NCBI GenBank assembly: GCA_015163875.1
Contig: JAAOIH010000009.1
Coordinates: 1 to 46,059 of the forward strand
Direction of reading: 5' to 3'
Length of the DNA stretch: 46,059 nt
Source of the DNA: Bdellovibrionales bacterium
Lineage (GTDB): Bacteria > Bdellovibrionota > Bdellovibrionia > Bdellovibrionales > UBA1609
Shown here: piece after piece, positions 1-8,790 of the stretch
How positions within the stretch are numbered: position 1 is the first letter of the stretch
Layout of the letters: every line of letters starts with the position of its first letter
The notes under the pieces: model-generated
The model's input: the letters and a program-made list of their open reading frames with translations, nothing else
Databases searched by the model: none
What the model was told of the DNA's origin: nothing
Made by a program: the position numbers and the translations under genes

Positions 1-1
1 T

Positions 2-2227
2 AATTCTGCAGACACAAATAATAAATTTTTAAAAAGTAAAATTTTAAAAAGCCAGCTGCAAAGGCTTGATCTTAATCTTAAAAAAGATTTACTAATTAAT
101 AGTTTTAATTTTAAATATAAATTAAAAGAAAAAAAAATATACACCAAGGGTAAAACTCATATAATTATAGGGGATTACCAATTTAAATCTGTATCATCTA
201 CTATTAATTTAAAAAATAAAGAACTTATATTTAAAAATGGGGTTAAGCTAACCTCTCATAAATTTTCTGTAAAATGTAAAATTTTATATTTTCAATTAAA
301 AAACAAAAACTGGAGATGCTATAATGCAGACTTTAAAACAGAAAGGCATCATTTTGTAGGAACAAAAATATTTAAAAAAGGTGTAAAATATCAAATAGAC
401 GATGCATCTTTTACCTCGTGCAAAACATGCCCCAAAAGCTCTCCTGATTGGTCTATGTATAGCAAAAAGATTTTAATAAAAAATGGAAGAAGTTTTATAA
501 ATGTTCCAACCATAAAAATTAAAAATGTTCCAATAATAGCGCTTCCCTACTTATCTATACCCTTTAACACAAAAAGGGCGTCGGGCTTGTTAATACCTAA
601 AATATCCTTTAGCGAAAGATGGGGCTGGAGCTACTCTCAATCTTTTTTTATACCATTTAATATAAATAATGATCTTAGTATAAATGAAACTATATATAGT
701 AAAAACATTATTAAAAGTGGCTTAGAATACAGGCATATATTTGAAAAAAATAAATATCTTAATTTTTACGCAAGTCATCTTTGGAATAAAGATCAAGACA
801 TTAATTATGCAGCCCTTGCTTACAGTCATTATTTTGAATACAAAAAAAATTGGACTCAAAGACTGAGCCTTAAATTTATATCTGACTCTCAATATTTACA
901 AGATTTTAATAATGAAAGAGAATACATTTTAAAAGAGTATGGCGAAGCTTCTTTAACAAATAAAATTTCTTTAACAAAAAACTTTCAAAAAGAATCATCT
1001 ATTCATCATTTTAATATAGAGGGGGTTTTGTATCAAAATATTTTAAATACAGCTGACTCGTTTAAAAAAAATCTTACACACAGTCTTCCAAATATTCAAT
1101 ACTCTTTATTAACTAATAAAAATCTTTTAAAATATATATCTACTAATTTAAATATTAATTTTAATAATTTTAATACTAATAATAAGGGATTTATTGCAGG
1201 AAAGCTTGTCGATGATCAAAGATTAATAGACGATGATTTGTCTCACTTATTTGACCCAAGCACAGATATTATTACTTCTGGAAAAAGATTGCGAATAAGA
1301 CCAAGTATTGGCTTAAGTTTTCAGCCTAATAACCTTATAAAAACAAGTTTAGATTTATCTTATAATCAATTTTTATATTCTTTTAATCCAAAAATAAATC
1401 AAACAACAGATTCTGATTATAAAAATTCTGCACATCAAAGTTATGTTAATTTAAATTATTTTATTAAAAGCAATTTATACAAAATATTTTCTTATAATAA
1501 AAATAAATACAAACATAATATAGAGCCCAGTTTAGAGGTGTCTTACATACCTATAATATTAAAAAGCAAGCATAATTTTTTTAAATCAAAAAATAAAAAT
1601 GCAAAAAAAACATTAAATGATAATAGTTTTAAAAACTCTGACGAAGTTATTCAATTTGACTATTTTGATAATATTGAAAAAAATAATAAAATTAATTTTA
1701 AGTTATATAGCCAATTAATTAAAAAAAATAATTCAAAATATACCAAATTATTAGATTTTCAAATTTCACAAGCATATACAATTATAGATAAAAATACATA
1801 CGAAGCAGAAAATCTTTTAACAGAAATAAATTTAACCGTTAACAGATTGGGCGTATTAAGTAAAACTGGATACGGTCACAAAAGTAAGTTACTAAGCACT
1901 AGTAACCATATTTATTGGTTATCTAAAAATAAAAAGTATAAAATAAATTTAAACTATTCTAATATTTTTTTTACAGGTACAGATAAAAATGCATCTTATG
2001 ACAAACAAGAAAATTTAAAACTCACCAGCTTATTATCTACTGACAACTGGGGCATAGAAGGCAGCGTTGATTTATTTAAAAAATTCAATCAAGACAGGCA
2101 GGTTCAATCTTGGGATTACAGAGTTTTTTATCAGCCAGATAATCAGTGCTGGAAAATTGGATTTCAACAAAAAACAAAATTTGAACAAGACAGCAGCTTT
2201 CATCTTAATGTTAAGCTAAACATATAG
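2..2227 (+). CDS. lptD: LPS-assembly outer membrane protein LptD (5' end truncated by the window edge)
   Basis: Frame 2 is open from the first base through the listed ORF; motifs DASFTSCKTC...PDWS, VPIIALPYLSIPF...R.SGLLIPKISFS and a C-terminal beta-barrel with NQCWKIGF are LptD-like. Confidence 0.85.
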   Translation, partial: NSADTNNKFLKSKILKSQLQRLDLNLKKDLLINSFNFKYKLKEKKIYTKGKTHIIIGDYQFKSVSSTINLKNKELIFKNGVKLTSHKFSVKCKILYFQLKNKNWRCYNADFKTERHHFVGTKIFKKGVKYQIDDASFTSCKTCPKSSPDWSMYSKKILIKNGRSFINVPTIKIKNVPIIALPYLSIPFNTKRASGLLIPKISFSERWGWSYSQSFFIPFNINNDLSINETIYSKNIIKSGLEYRHIFEKNKYLNFYASHLWNKDQDINYAALAYSHYFEYKKNWTQRLSLKFISDSQYLQDFNNEREYILKEYGEASLTNKISLTKNFQKESSIHHFNIEGVLYQNILNTADSFKKNLTHSLPNIQYSLLTNKNLLKYISTNLNINFNNFNTNNKGFIAGKLVDDQRLIDDDLSHLFDPSTDIITSGKRLRIRPSIGLSFQPNNLIKTSLDLSYNQFLYSFNPKINQTTDSDYKNSAHQSYVNLNYFIKSNLYKIFSYNKNKYKHNIEPSLEVSYIPIILKSKHNFFKSKNKNAKKTLNDNSFKNSDEVIQFDYFDNIEKNNKINFKLYSQLIKKNNSKYTKLLDFQISQAYTIIDKNTYEAENLLTEINLTVNRLGVLSKTGYGHKSKLLSTSNHIYWLSKNKKYKINLNYSNIFFTGTDKNASYDKQENLKLTSLLSTDNWGIEGSVDLFKKFNQDRQVQSWDYRVFYQPDNQCWKIGFQQKTKFEQDSSFHLNVKLNI

Positions 2228-2809
2228 CTAGTATAGAAAATCAAAAAATATATAAAATTCTTTATTTGGAGTGTCCACAGACACTAAGTGCGAGCGAAGT
2301 GGATAAAAATCTTTTTGTAAACAGCAAAAACTTTTTTTTAATCTTTCTTTTTGCTTGTTAGATATAAACCCCATGTCAAAATTATAAGGGCTATGGGATT
2401 TAACCTCTATTAAATGATAACAGCCTTGATAAAAAAATAATAAATCGACTTCTGAAAAATATTTTTTACTGCGATATAAAATCCATTTATAAGATTTTTT
2501 TAAAAAAAAATTTATAATAAAAAATTCGTTTAAATAACCTTTTTGTTCAGATGAAAGGCTTGTATAATCAGAAATAAGAAATTCTTTTTTTATATAATCA
2601 GAGCCTATAACTTTTAAAGCTTTTGATAAATTAATTAATAATTTGTCATCAAAAAAAAATTTGTTTTCTTTTTGACAAATATTATAATTATCCTTGGTAT
2701 TATAAAAACTCTTTAACGCCTCTAAATGAAGGTCTATGCTCCTTACATGGGCCCCATTTTTTAATCGCTTCTTTGTGTAATTTAGTTCCATAGCCTTTGT
2801 GATTTTCAA
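2228..2809 (-). CDS. UPF0102/YraN-like endonuclease-fold protein (start uncertain, overlaps rnhB)
   Basis: GYLNEFFIINFFLKKSYKWILYRSKKYFSEVDLLFF...LIEVKSHS matches the G..E / E-D / E-V-K pattern of YraN; position after rnhB is typical. Confidence 0.65.
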   Translation of the reverse strand: MKITKAMELNYTKKRLKNGAHVRSIDLHLEALKSFYNTKDNYNICQKENKFFFDDKLLINLSKALKVIGSDYIKKEFLISDYTSLSSEQKGYLNEFFIINFFLKKSYKWILYRSKKYFSEVDLLFFYQGCYHLIEVKSHSPYNFDMGFISNKQKERLKKSFCCLQKDFYPLRSHLVSVDTPNKEFYIFFDFLY

Positions 2810-3275
2810 AAAAATATTGCGGATACTGTTTTGACATTTTAATAAGAAGATTGTCTCTTACTACTTTTGCCACAATAGATGCCGCTGCAATTTGTTGATG
2901 TTTAGAGTCTCCCTTTATTACTGCTTTTTGTAAAAATTGAGACGACAAATTAGGAATGGTAAATTTTCCATCTACTAAAATATCTGCTTTTTTTAAATTT
3001 AATTTTTCAACAGCTCTTTTCATTGCCAGCAAAGAAGCTTGTAAAATATTTAAATCATCAATTTCTTTAACTGTTGCAAAAGCAACTCCAACCTTAGCTA
3101 CCTTTAAAATTAAAGTTGATAGGTCTGCTCGTTTTTTTATTGAAAGTAATTTAGAATCTTTAAATAAATTTTGCACGGCATATTCATGTGGCAAAATTAC
3201 AGCGGCCGCAAATACAGGGCCTGCCAAGCAACCCCTTCCAACTTCATCTACGCCAATAATAACTTTATTGTGCAT
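2700..3275 (-). CDS. rnhB: Ribonuclease HII
   Basis: IIGVDEVGRGCLAGPVFAAAVIL, DGK, KGDSKHQQIAAASIVAKVVRD, HKGYGT motifs. Confidence 0.95.
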   Translation of the reverse strand: MHNKVIIGVDEVGRGCLAGPVFAAAVILPHEYAVQNLFKDSKLLSIKKRADLSTLILKVAKVGVAFATVKEIDDLNILQASLLAMKRAVEKLNLKKADILVDGKFTIPNLSSQFLQKAVIKGDSKHQQIAAASIVAKVVRDNLLIKMSKQYPQYFFENHKGYGTKLHKEAIKKWGPCKEHRPSFRGVKEFL

Positions 3276-3320
3276 AAAATGACCTTAAATTAATATTGTA
3301 AAAAATTAAATAATTTAAAA

Positions 3321-3722
3321 TTACTCTTCTTTGTCTTTTTCTTTTTCTTTGTCTTTTTGAAAAATATCAGATTTTAATCTTGCAGCTCTGCCACTTAATT
3401 CTCTTAAAAAAAATAAACGACCTCTGCGAACTTTTGCTTTAGAAATTAACTCAATTTTGTCTAAAAATGGGCTAGAAAATGGATATGTTTTTTCAACACC
3501 AATGCTTGAAGACATTTTTCTTACAGTAAAGCTTTTGCCCATTCCACTGCCTTGAACTTTTAATACAACGCCTTGAAATTTTTGAAGTCTTTCTTTTCCA
3601 CCTTCTTTAATTTTAGAATAAACTGCAATTGTGTCACCGGCTTTAAATTCTGGAAGTTTTTTTATTGCCTTCTGTATGTCAGTTGCCTTTCCAAATGTAG
3701 CATCTCTTACAAAATCGCTCAT
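3321..3722 (-). CDS. rplS: 50S ribosomal protein L19
   Basis: FKAGDTIAVYSKIKEGGKERLQKFQGVVLK...FTVRKMSSSIGVEKTYPFSSP...VRRGRLFFLRELSGRAARL. Confidence 0.96.
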   Translation of the reverse strand: MSDFVRDATFGKATDIQKAIKKLPEFKAGDTIAVYSKIKEGGKERLQKFQGVVLKVQGSGMGKSFTVRKMSSSIGVEKTYPFSSPFLDKIELISKAKVRRGRLFFLRELSGRAARLKSDIFQKDKEKEKDKEE

Positions 3723-3842
3723 AGTAATTACCTTAAATAAAATTTATCACCTTTAAATGTTAAGTATCGTTTTAAATACAATAAATAAGCAAAAGTGTGG
3801 TTAGTAGCCAATGCTAATAACTGTGAAAATCTACCTTTTATC

Positions 3843-4595
3843 TTAAAAAAGGTCAAGGTCATCTACCTCGCCTAGAGATAAATATTTTTTATACAAATCC
3901 GGTCTTTTTGTTTTTGTAATACTGATAGATAAGTCTTTTTTATATTTATCTATTTTTTTATGATCACCACTAATTAAAATTTCTGGAACTTGCAGAGACT
4001 TAAAAACAGAGGGTCTTGTAAATTGAGGCGCCTCTAAAAGATAATTCTTAAAAGAGTCATTATTTGCAGAATCTTTGTGCCCCAAAACTCCTGGAATAAA
4101 CCGACTAATGCTATCTATTATTGTTAGCGCAGGCAGCTCGCCACCGCTTAATATATAGTCACCAATTGAAATCTCTTCGTCGATATATAAGTCTATAATG
4201 CGCTGGTCTAAGCCTCCGTATCTGCCACATACAAAAGTAACTTCTTGGCAATTATTTGCCCATTTGCGAGCCTGGACATCAGTCCATGTTCCTCCTTGAG
4301 GTGATAAATATACAACTTTATGGGAGGTTAGTTTTTGCAGATTATCAGAATTCTTATCTTTGATTTTGATGTTTAAAGACTCTAATGCTTTTGCCATTGG
4401 CTCTGGTTTTAGCAACATTCCGTCGCCTCCGCCATAAGGTTTGTCGTCTACTGTTTTGTATTTATCATCTGCAAAATCTCGCAAATTAATAATGTTTACT
4501 TCTAATTTTTTATCCTTAACACCTCTGCCAATTACTCCACAAGACAAAGCTTGCTCAATCATTTTTGGAAAAATACTAATGACATTAAATTTCAT
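3843..4595 (-). CDS. trmD: tRNA (guanine-N1)-methyltransferase TrmD
   Basis: MKFNVISIFPKMIEQALSCGVIGRG, DDKPYGGGDGMLLKPEP, VCGRYGGLDQRI, SIGDYILSGGELPAL. Confidence 0.96.
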   Translation of the reverse strand: MKFNVISIFPKMIEQALSCGVIGRGVKDKKLEVNIINLRDFADDKYKTVDDKPYGGGDGMLLKPEPMAKALESLNIKIKDKNSDNLQKLTSHKVVYLSPQGGTWTDVQARKWANNCQEVTFVCGRYGGLDQRIIDLYIDEEISIGDYILSGGELPALTIIDSISRFIPGVLGHKDSANNDSFKNYLLEAPQFTRPSVFKSLQVPEILISGDHKKIDKYKKDLSISITKTKRPDLYKKYLSLGEVDDLDLF

Positions 4596-4601
4596 AATAA
4601 C

Positions 4602-6449
4602 CTAATTTAAAACTTTTTTTAAAAACTTAATTATTTTAATATATTTAATAATTTCTTCTTTTTTGTTAGATGGCCCATGGCCTGCTTCTTTTAATATATT
4701 TATAGTATAGTCTTTATTTGAATTCCGTAACTTGTTTAAAAAACCTTCCATAGACGATAGAGGAACTCTTCTGTCATTTTTTCCGTGAAAAATAAATAAA
4801 GGTGCTTTTAAGTTATTAAAGAAATACAAAGGCGATCTATCTTTATACTTTTCCTCAGCCAAATCATATTGTCCCAGCATAGATACTAACCAATCTGGAA
4901 TATTAGAGGTCTTATAAAAATCTATCAAATCTGCAAAACCAGACAAACAAATACCAAAGCCATAAGGATAAAAAGAGTTTGTCATAGATTTAAAATTTTT
5001 TGGCATAGTTAAAGATCTTAAAACTGCATAGCCTCCATGACTCCTGCCTTTTACACCAATTTTATTCGAACTTAGTCCCAATTCTTTTTCTAAATATTTT
5101 GCACCCCATTGTAAATCTAAAATTTCATTTCCCCCCAAATCTCCTTTAATCATATCCCTCCAATCTGTTCCATGGTTAAATGAACCTCTAACTGCTGGTG
5201 AAAGAACGGCAATGCCTAATTCAGAAAAGATTTGAGTTTGAAAATTATAATCATTATTACCACCATAGAAGGCTGTGATCACTGCTCCTTTAATATCCCC
5301 CTTAGGTAAAGACAAATAAGCTGGAACTTTTTTTGAATCAAAACTGCTATATTCTAAATATTTATAAGCATTATGAACCAATGCCTCTTTACTTCCAATA
5401 TAAGGACATAGTTTTTTTTCTTTAACTAACTCTTGATCAAGTCTATATTTTGTAAACATATGTGGCTGATCCAAAGACGAAGACCCTAGCCATAAATCTT
5501 CAGAGTCAGCAAAAAAATGAGTTCCGCTTAAAACATGTTTAACACTATCAAATCTTTTTTCTCCCATTAACATTATTTTATTTAAATAAGTTTCATTCTT
5601 TTTATAATTAACCACTGTAACATACAGAGTTTTATTATCTTTGCTTACTAAATAATCAGAAATCTCATTAACAAAAAAACTAATTTGATCAATTTTATTA
5701 GTATCCAAATTTAACACATATAAATTTTTATGCTTATTTACTTCAGAAAAAAAAAATAATTTATTAAAAGCAATAAATTTACAAGCAAAATATAAAGAAC
5801 AACACTCTTGGTCTTCAGGTAACAATTTAACACAGCTCTTACTTGTTAAATTTATTTGTACTATATTATATTTTTTTCTAAGGTTATCTCTATCTACCAT
5901 AAAAAAAATATTTTCTTTTTTTAAATCAAACTTAACATCAGACCAAGAGAGCTTATACTTCCAATTAATATCATCAATTAAAAACTGACTATCACCAGTA
6001 TTTAAATCTTTTAAATATAATTTAGTATAAAACCTACCTTGACTGGTTTTATATCTATCTCCATAAACTAGCAGCATTCTATCTGCGCTAAATCCATATA
6101 CTCCACAGTAAGTGCAATGAGTTATTTGTTCTATCTCTCCGGTCTCAATTTTTAAAGAATACATATTGAAGTTTTCTTTATTATTTTCATCAGATTGAAA
6201 GTATAGAAAATTAACTTTAGAGCAAAAAAATATTGGCATATAGCTTCTTTTAGAAAAATCTTCAGAACAAATCTCAACAGCGTCATCATAGCTATCTGAT
6301 TGTTCTAAATCTAGCTTATATAGTATTTTGCTATTTTTTAATTCTTTTAAAAAGAAAAGATATTTAGACTCCCTAGATATATAAGTTTGTGTATAAGGAA
6401 AAGCATTAAGATATTTTTCAATCATTAATTTCTCTGCTATAGGCATCAT
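4602..6449 (-). CDS. S9 family prolyl oligopeptidase-like serine peptidase
   Basis: C-terminal alpha/beta hydrolase with GRSHGGYAVL nucleophile elbow, FHGKNDRRVP Asp region and EAGHGPS His; long N-terminal propeller-like region; no signal peptide. Confidence 0.85.
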   Translation of the reverse strand: MMPIAEKLMIEKYLNAFPYTQTYISRESKYLFFLKELKNSKILYKLDLEQSDSYDDAVEICSEDFSKRSYMPIFFCSKVNFLYFQSDENNKENFNMYSLKIETGEIEQITHCTYCGVYGFSADRMLLVYGDRYKTSQGRFYTKLYLKDLNTGDSQFLIDDINWKYKLSWSDVKFDLKKENIFFMVDRDNLRKKYNIVQINLTSKSCVKLLPEDQECCSLYFACKFIAFNKLFFFSEVNKHKNLYVLNLDTNKIDQISFFVNEISDYLVSKDNKTLYVTVVNYKKNETYLNKIMLMGEKRFDSVKHVLSGTHFFADSEDLWLGSSSLDQPHMFTKYRLDQELVKEKKLCPYIGSKEALVHNAYKYLEYSSFDSKKVPAYLSLPKGDIKGAVITAFYGGNNDYNFQTQIFSELGIAVLSPAVRGSFNHGTDWRDMIKGDLGGNEILDLQWGAKYLEKELGLSSNKIGVKGRSHGGYAVLRSLTMPKNFKSMTNSFYPYGFGICLSGFADLIDFYKTSNIPDWLVSMLGQYDLAEEKYKDRSPLYFFNNLKAPLFIFHGKNDRRVPLSSMEGFLNKLRNSNKDYTINILKEAGHGPSNKKEEIIKYIKIIKFLKKVLN

Positions 6450-7021
6450 TGCTCCGTGCTATAAGTAAAATCTTCTAAGCCTTCTGTTACAGATAGTTGT
6501 AGTTGTTTTTTTTCTTCAATAATTTTATGTTCTAATTTTTTAAAAAATGGAATATCAAAAAATGTATCTTCTTTTGTTTTAATTACTAATAAACTTTGCG
6601 CTCCATTAAATCCAAAATCTACTACCCTTCCACAGATTTTATTTTTATTTTTATCAAATATATCCCATCCTAAAAATTGTAAAATAAATCCTGATTCTTG
6701 TTTTAATAAAAAAGATTTTTTTAACCAAAGTTGAGTGCCTTTTAATTCTTCTGCTTTGTTTCTATCTTCTAGTCCACAATTAACTATAAAAGATTGTTTG
6801 TATGCTTTAATAGATTTTATTTTATATTCTAAAACTTGCTCTTTATATGCATATAGTCTTAAGTTTTTTAAACTGATAATATTAATTACAGGAAAAGTAA
6901 ATAAACTAATAAGAATATTTCCATCAATGCCGTGAGCTCCAGAAACATAACCTGCTGGATAGTCTTGCCAATTTACTTGTTGTGGTTTTTTTGGAAAATA
7001 ATGCAGAACTTTAGAATTCAA
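6446..7021 (-). CDS. rimM: 16S rRNA processing protein RimM
   Basis: YVSGAHGIDGNILI..., PRC-barrel-like C-terminus, position between the KH protein and trmD. Confidence 0.85.
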   Translation of the reverse strand: MNSKVLHYFPKKPQQVNWQDYPAGYVSGAHGIDGNILISLFTFPVINIISLKNLRLYAYKEQVLEYKIKSIKAYKQSFIVNCGLEDRNKAEELKGTQLWLKKSFLLKQESGFILQFLGWDIFDKNKNKICGRVVDFGFNGAQSLLVIKTKEDTFFDIPFFKKLEHKIIEEKKQLQLSVTEGLEDFTYSTEQ

Positions 7022-7030
7022 AAGCTAGTG

Positions 7031-7276
7031 TTACTCTATAATTTCTAAAATACTTCGTTTTTGTAACTTAGTGCTAGCTGCTGATAAAATAGTTCGCATT
7101 GCTCTGGCTGTGCGACCTTGTTTGCCAATAACTTTTCCTAAATCTTCGGAGTCTACTTTAAGTTCTAAAATAGTACTGCTTTCGCCATTAACTTCATTTA
7201 CATCAACGCTATCTGCTTTATCCACTAAAGATTGAGCCATAAAAGATACTAATTCTTTTAAATTTGATGATTCCAT
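7031..7276 (-). CDS. KH-domain RNA-binding protein (YlqC/KhpA family)
   Basis: [24 protein letters not shown] (GxxG KH motif), 81 aa, between rpsP and rimM. Confidence 0.92.
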   Translation of the reverse strand: MESSNLKELVSFMAQSLVDKADSVDVNEVNGESSTILELKVDSEDLGKVIGKQGRTARAMRTILSAASTKLQKRSILEIIE

Positions 7277-7327
7277 ACCAGCTCCTTAAAGTTTTATGTA
7301 TAAAAAACTATATTATTTTGATTTAAT

Positions 7328-7579
7328 TTACTTAGCAGAGTACTTAGCCATTAAGCTTTTTACTCTTTCTGAGGGCTGGGCACCTTTAGAAACCCACTCT
7401 TCTACTCTGTCCATCTCTAAAACTAATCCATCTTTTTTTGCAAATGGGTCGTAGTGACCTACAACCTCTAAAAAACGCCCAGTTGCGCTAAATCTTTGGT
7501 CCGCTACAGTTACGCGATATTTAGGTTTGTGAGTACTTCCAAAACGAGCTAAACGAATTACTACCATATTTTTCTCCAA
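7328..7579 (-). CDS. rpsP: 30S ribosomal protein S16
   Basis: VVIRLARFGSTHKPKYRVTVADQRFSATGRFLEVVGHYDPFA. Confidence 0.96.
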   Translation of the reverse strand: MEKNMVVIRLARFGSTHKPKYRVTVADQRFSATGRFLEVVGHYDPFAKKDGLVLEMDRVEEWVSKGAQPSERVKSLMAKYSAK

Positions 7580-7648
7580 TTCAAGTCACATTTTTACTAA
7601 GTTTATAAAAGAAAGTCTAGTGTTTTTTAGCTCTTTATTTAAATAAAT

Positions 7649-8755
7649 CTATGATGGCTGTATTTTATCTTTAAATAGCTTAGATGCTCTGGCAAATACG
7701 CCCTCTTTATCAACGCCCAATAAAAAAGAAATTAATGGGCCTGATAATTGAGATGAAAAATCTTGGCTACTTTCTTTAGGAAGCACAGACGGTAAGTGAT
7801 CCACGGCTGTTAAGTTTAAATTTATATTTGTGTATGATAAAAAGTGAATTGGTTTTTGAAAAGTATTTTCTTTATTGTATAAAGGTAGAGGGTTATATGG
7901 CCCAGTAGGGTCGCAGCTAACATCAGATATTACTTTTAATTTACATTCAGAGTTTTGTTGATTTAAAAAATCTATATCCAAAAATGCGGGAATGCTCTTT
8001 TTTATAAAAACACAATTAAGTAATAAGTGATGCTCTAATATTTCTTTAAAAAGCCCCCTGCCCTTAGTATCTTTAGGGCCCCAAAGACTTGGTTGTATAT
8101 TTAAAGATTTTAATAAATCAGTAGCCCCTGTTCCGCAACGACCATTTGCCCCTATAACTAAAGTTTTTATTACATTGGAGGTAACTATCTTTTTGTCCTC
8201 AACTTGCTTGAGTAAGTTTTTTAAGTGATCTAAAAAATAACTTTTATTTTTATAATATTTTAACTTGTATTTAGTTAAATCTTGAGACAAAAATTGTTTT
8301 AATAAAATTTCTAAACCAACACCTGCCCCGACAAAACCTGCCCAGTAACCAAATGCTGCAACTCTTTTAAAGTTTTCGTCTACTAAATATTCTAAATCTA
8401 GTAGCTCTCCCCCTCCAGCTTTAAATCTATTTAATAATTTATCAGATCCTGTTTGATTTTTATAAGCATGTGCAAAATAAATATGTTTATGTTTTAGTGC
8501 TAAGTCTTCATCTTCTAATTCTTTTAAACCTAAAATATAAGTCTCTTTTGTGGCTTGATTTTTCCAACTTCCAGATTCTACTAACTTGCAGCCTATGTTT
8601 AAATAATCTTTATCATCAAAAATTCTGTTAATAGATTTTTCTACAACAACTTCAATATTATTTTGTATTAAAATTTTTGCAGACTCAGGGCTTAAAGCAC
8701 TTCTGTATTCAAATTTTTTTATTTCGTCTCGTAGCCATAAAATTTTTTTTGTCAT
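7649..8755 (-). CDS. Saccharopine dehydrogenase (Lys1-like, AlaDH/PNT superfamily)
   Basis: LWLRDEIKKFEYRSALSPESAKILIQNNIEVVVEKS...IYFAHAYKNQ...GGGELLDLEYLVDE..RVAAFGYWAGFVGA..., VIGANGRCGTGA, SDVSCDPTGPYNPLP, DHLPSVLPKESSQDFS resemble Lys1. Confidence 0.82.
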   Translation of the reverse strand: MTKKILWLRDEIKKFEYRSALSPESAKILIQNNIEVVVEKSINRIFDDKDYLNIGCKLVESGSWKNQATKETYILGLKELEDEDLALKHKHIYFAHAYKNQTGSDKLLNRFKAGGGELLDLEYLVDENFKRVAAFGYWAGFVGAGVGLEILLKQFLSQDLTKYKLKYYKNKSYFLDHLKNLLKQVEDKKIVTSNVIKTLVIGANGRCGTGATDLLKSLNIQPSLWGPKDTKGRGLFKEILEHHLLLNCVFIKKSIPAFLDIDFLNQQNSECKLKVISDVSCDPTGPYNPLPLYNKENTFQKPIHFLSYTNINLNLTAVDHLPSVLPKESSQDFSSQLSGPLISFLLGVDKEGVFARASKLFKDKIQPS

Positions 8756-8790
8756 TTTTTTTACCTGTTAATACAAAAATATTTTTGGTT

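Noticed and set aside
2956-3282. 108-aa plus-strand ORF opposite rnhB
   Set aside because: Antisense shadow of a well-supported rnhB; no recognisable domain.
3321-3360. CTTTTT-rich repeat at the rplS 3' end
   Set aside because: Simply encodes the charged tail KDKEKEKDKEE; low-complexity coding sequence.
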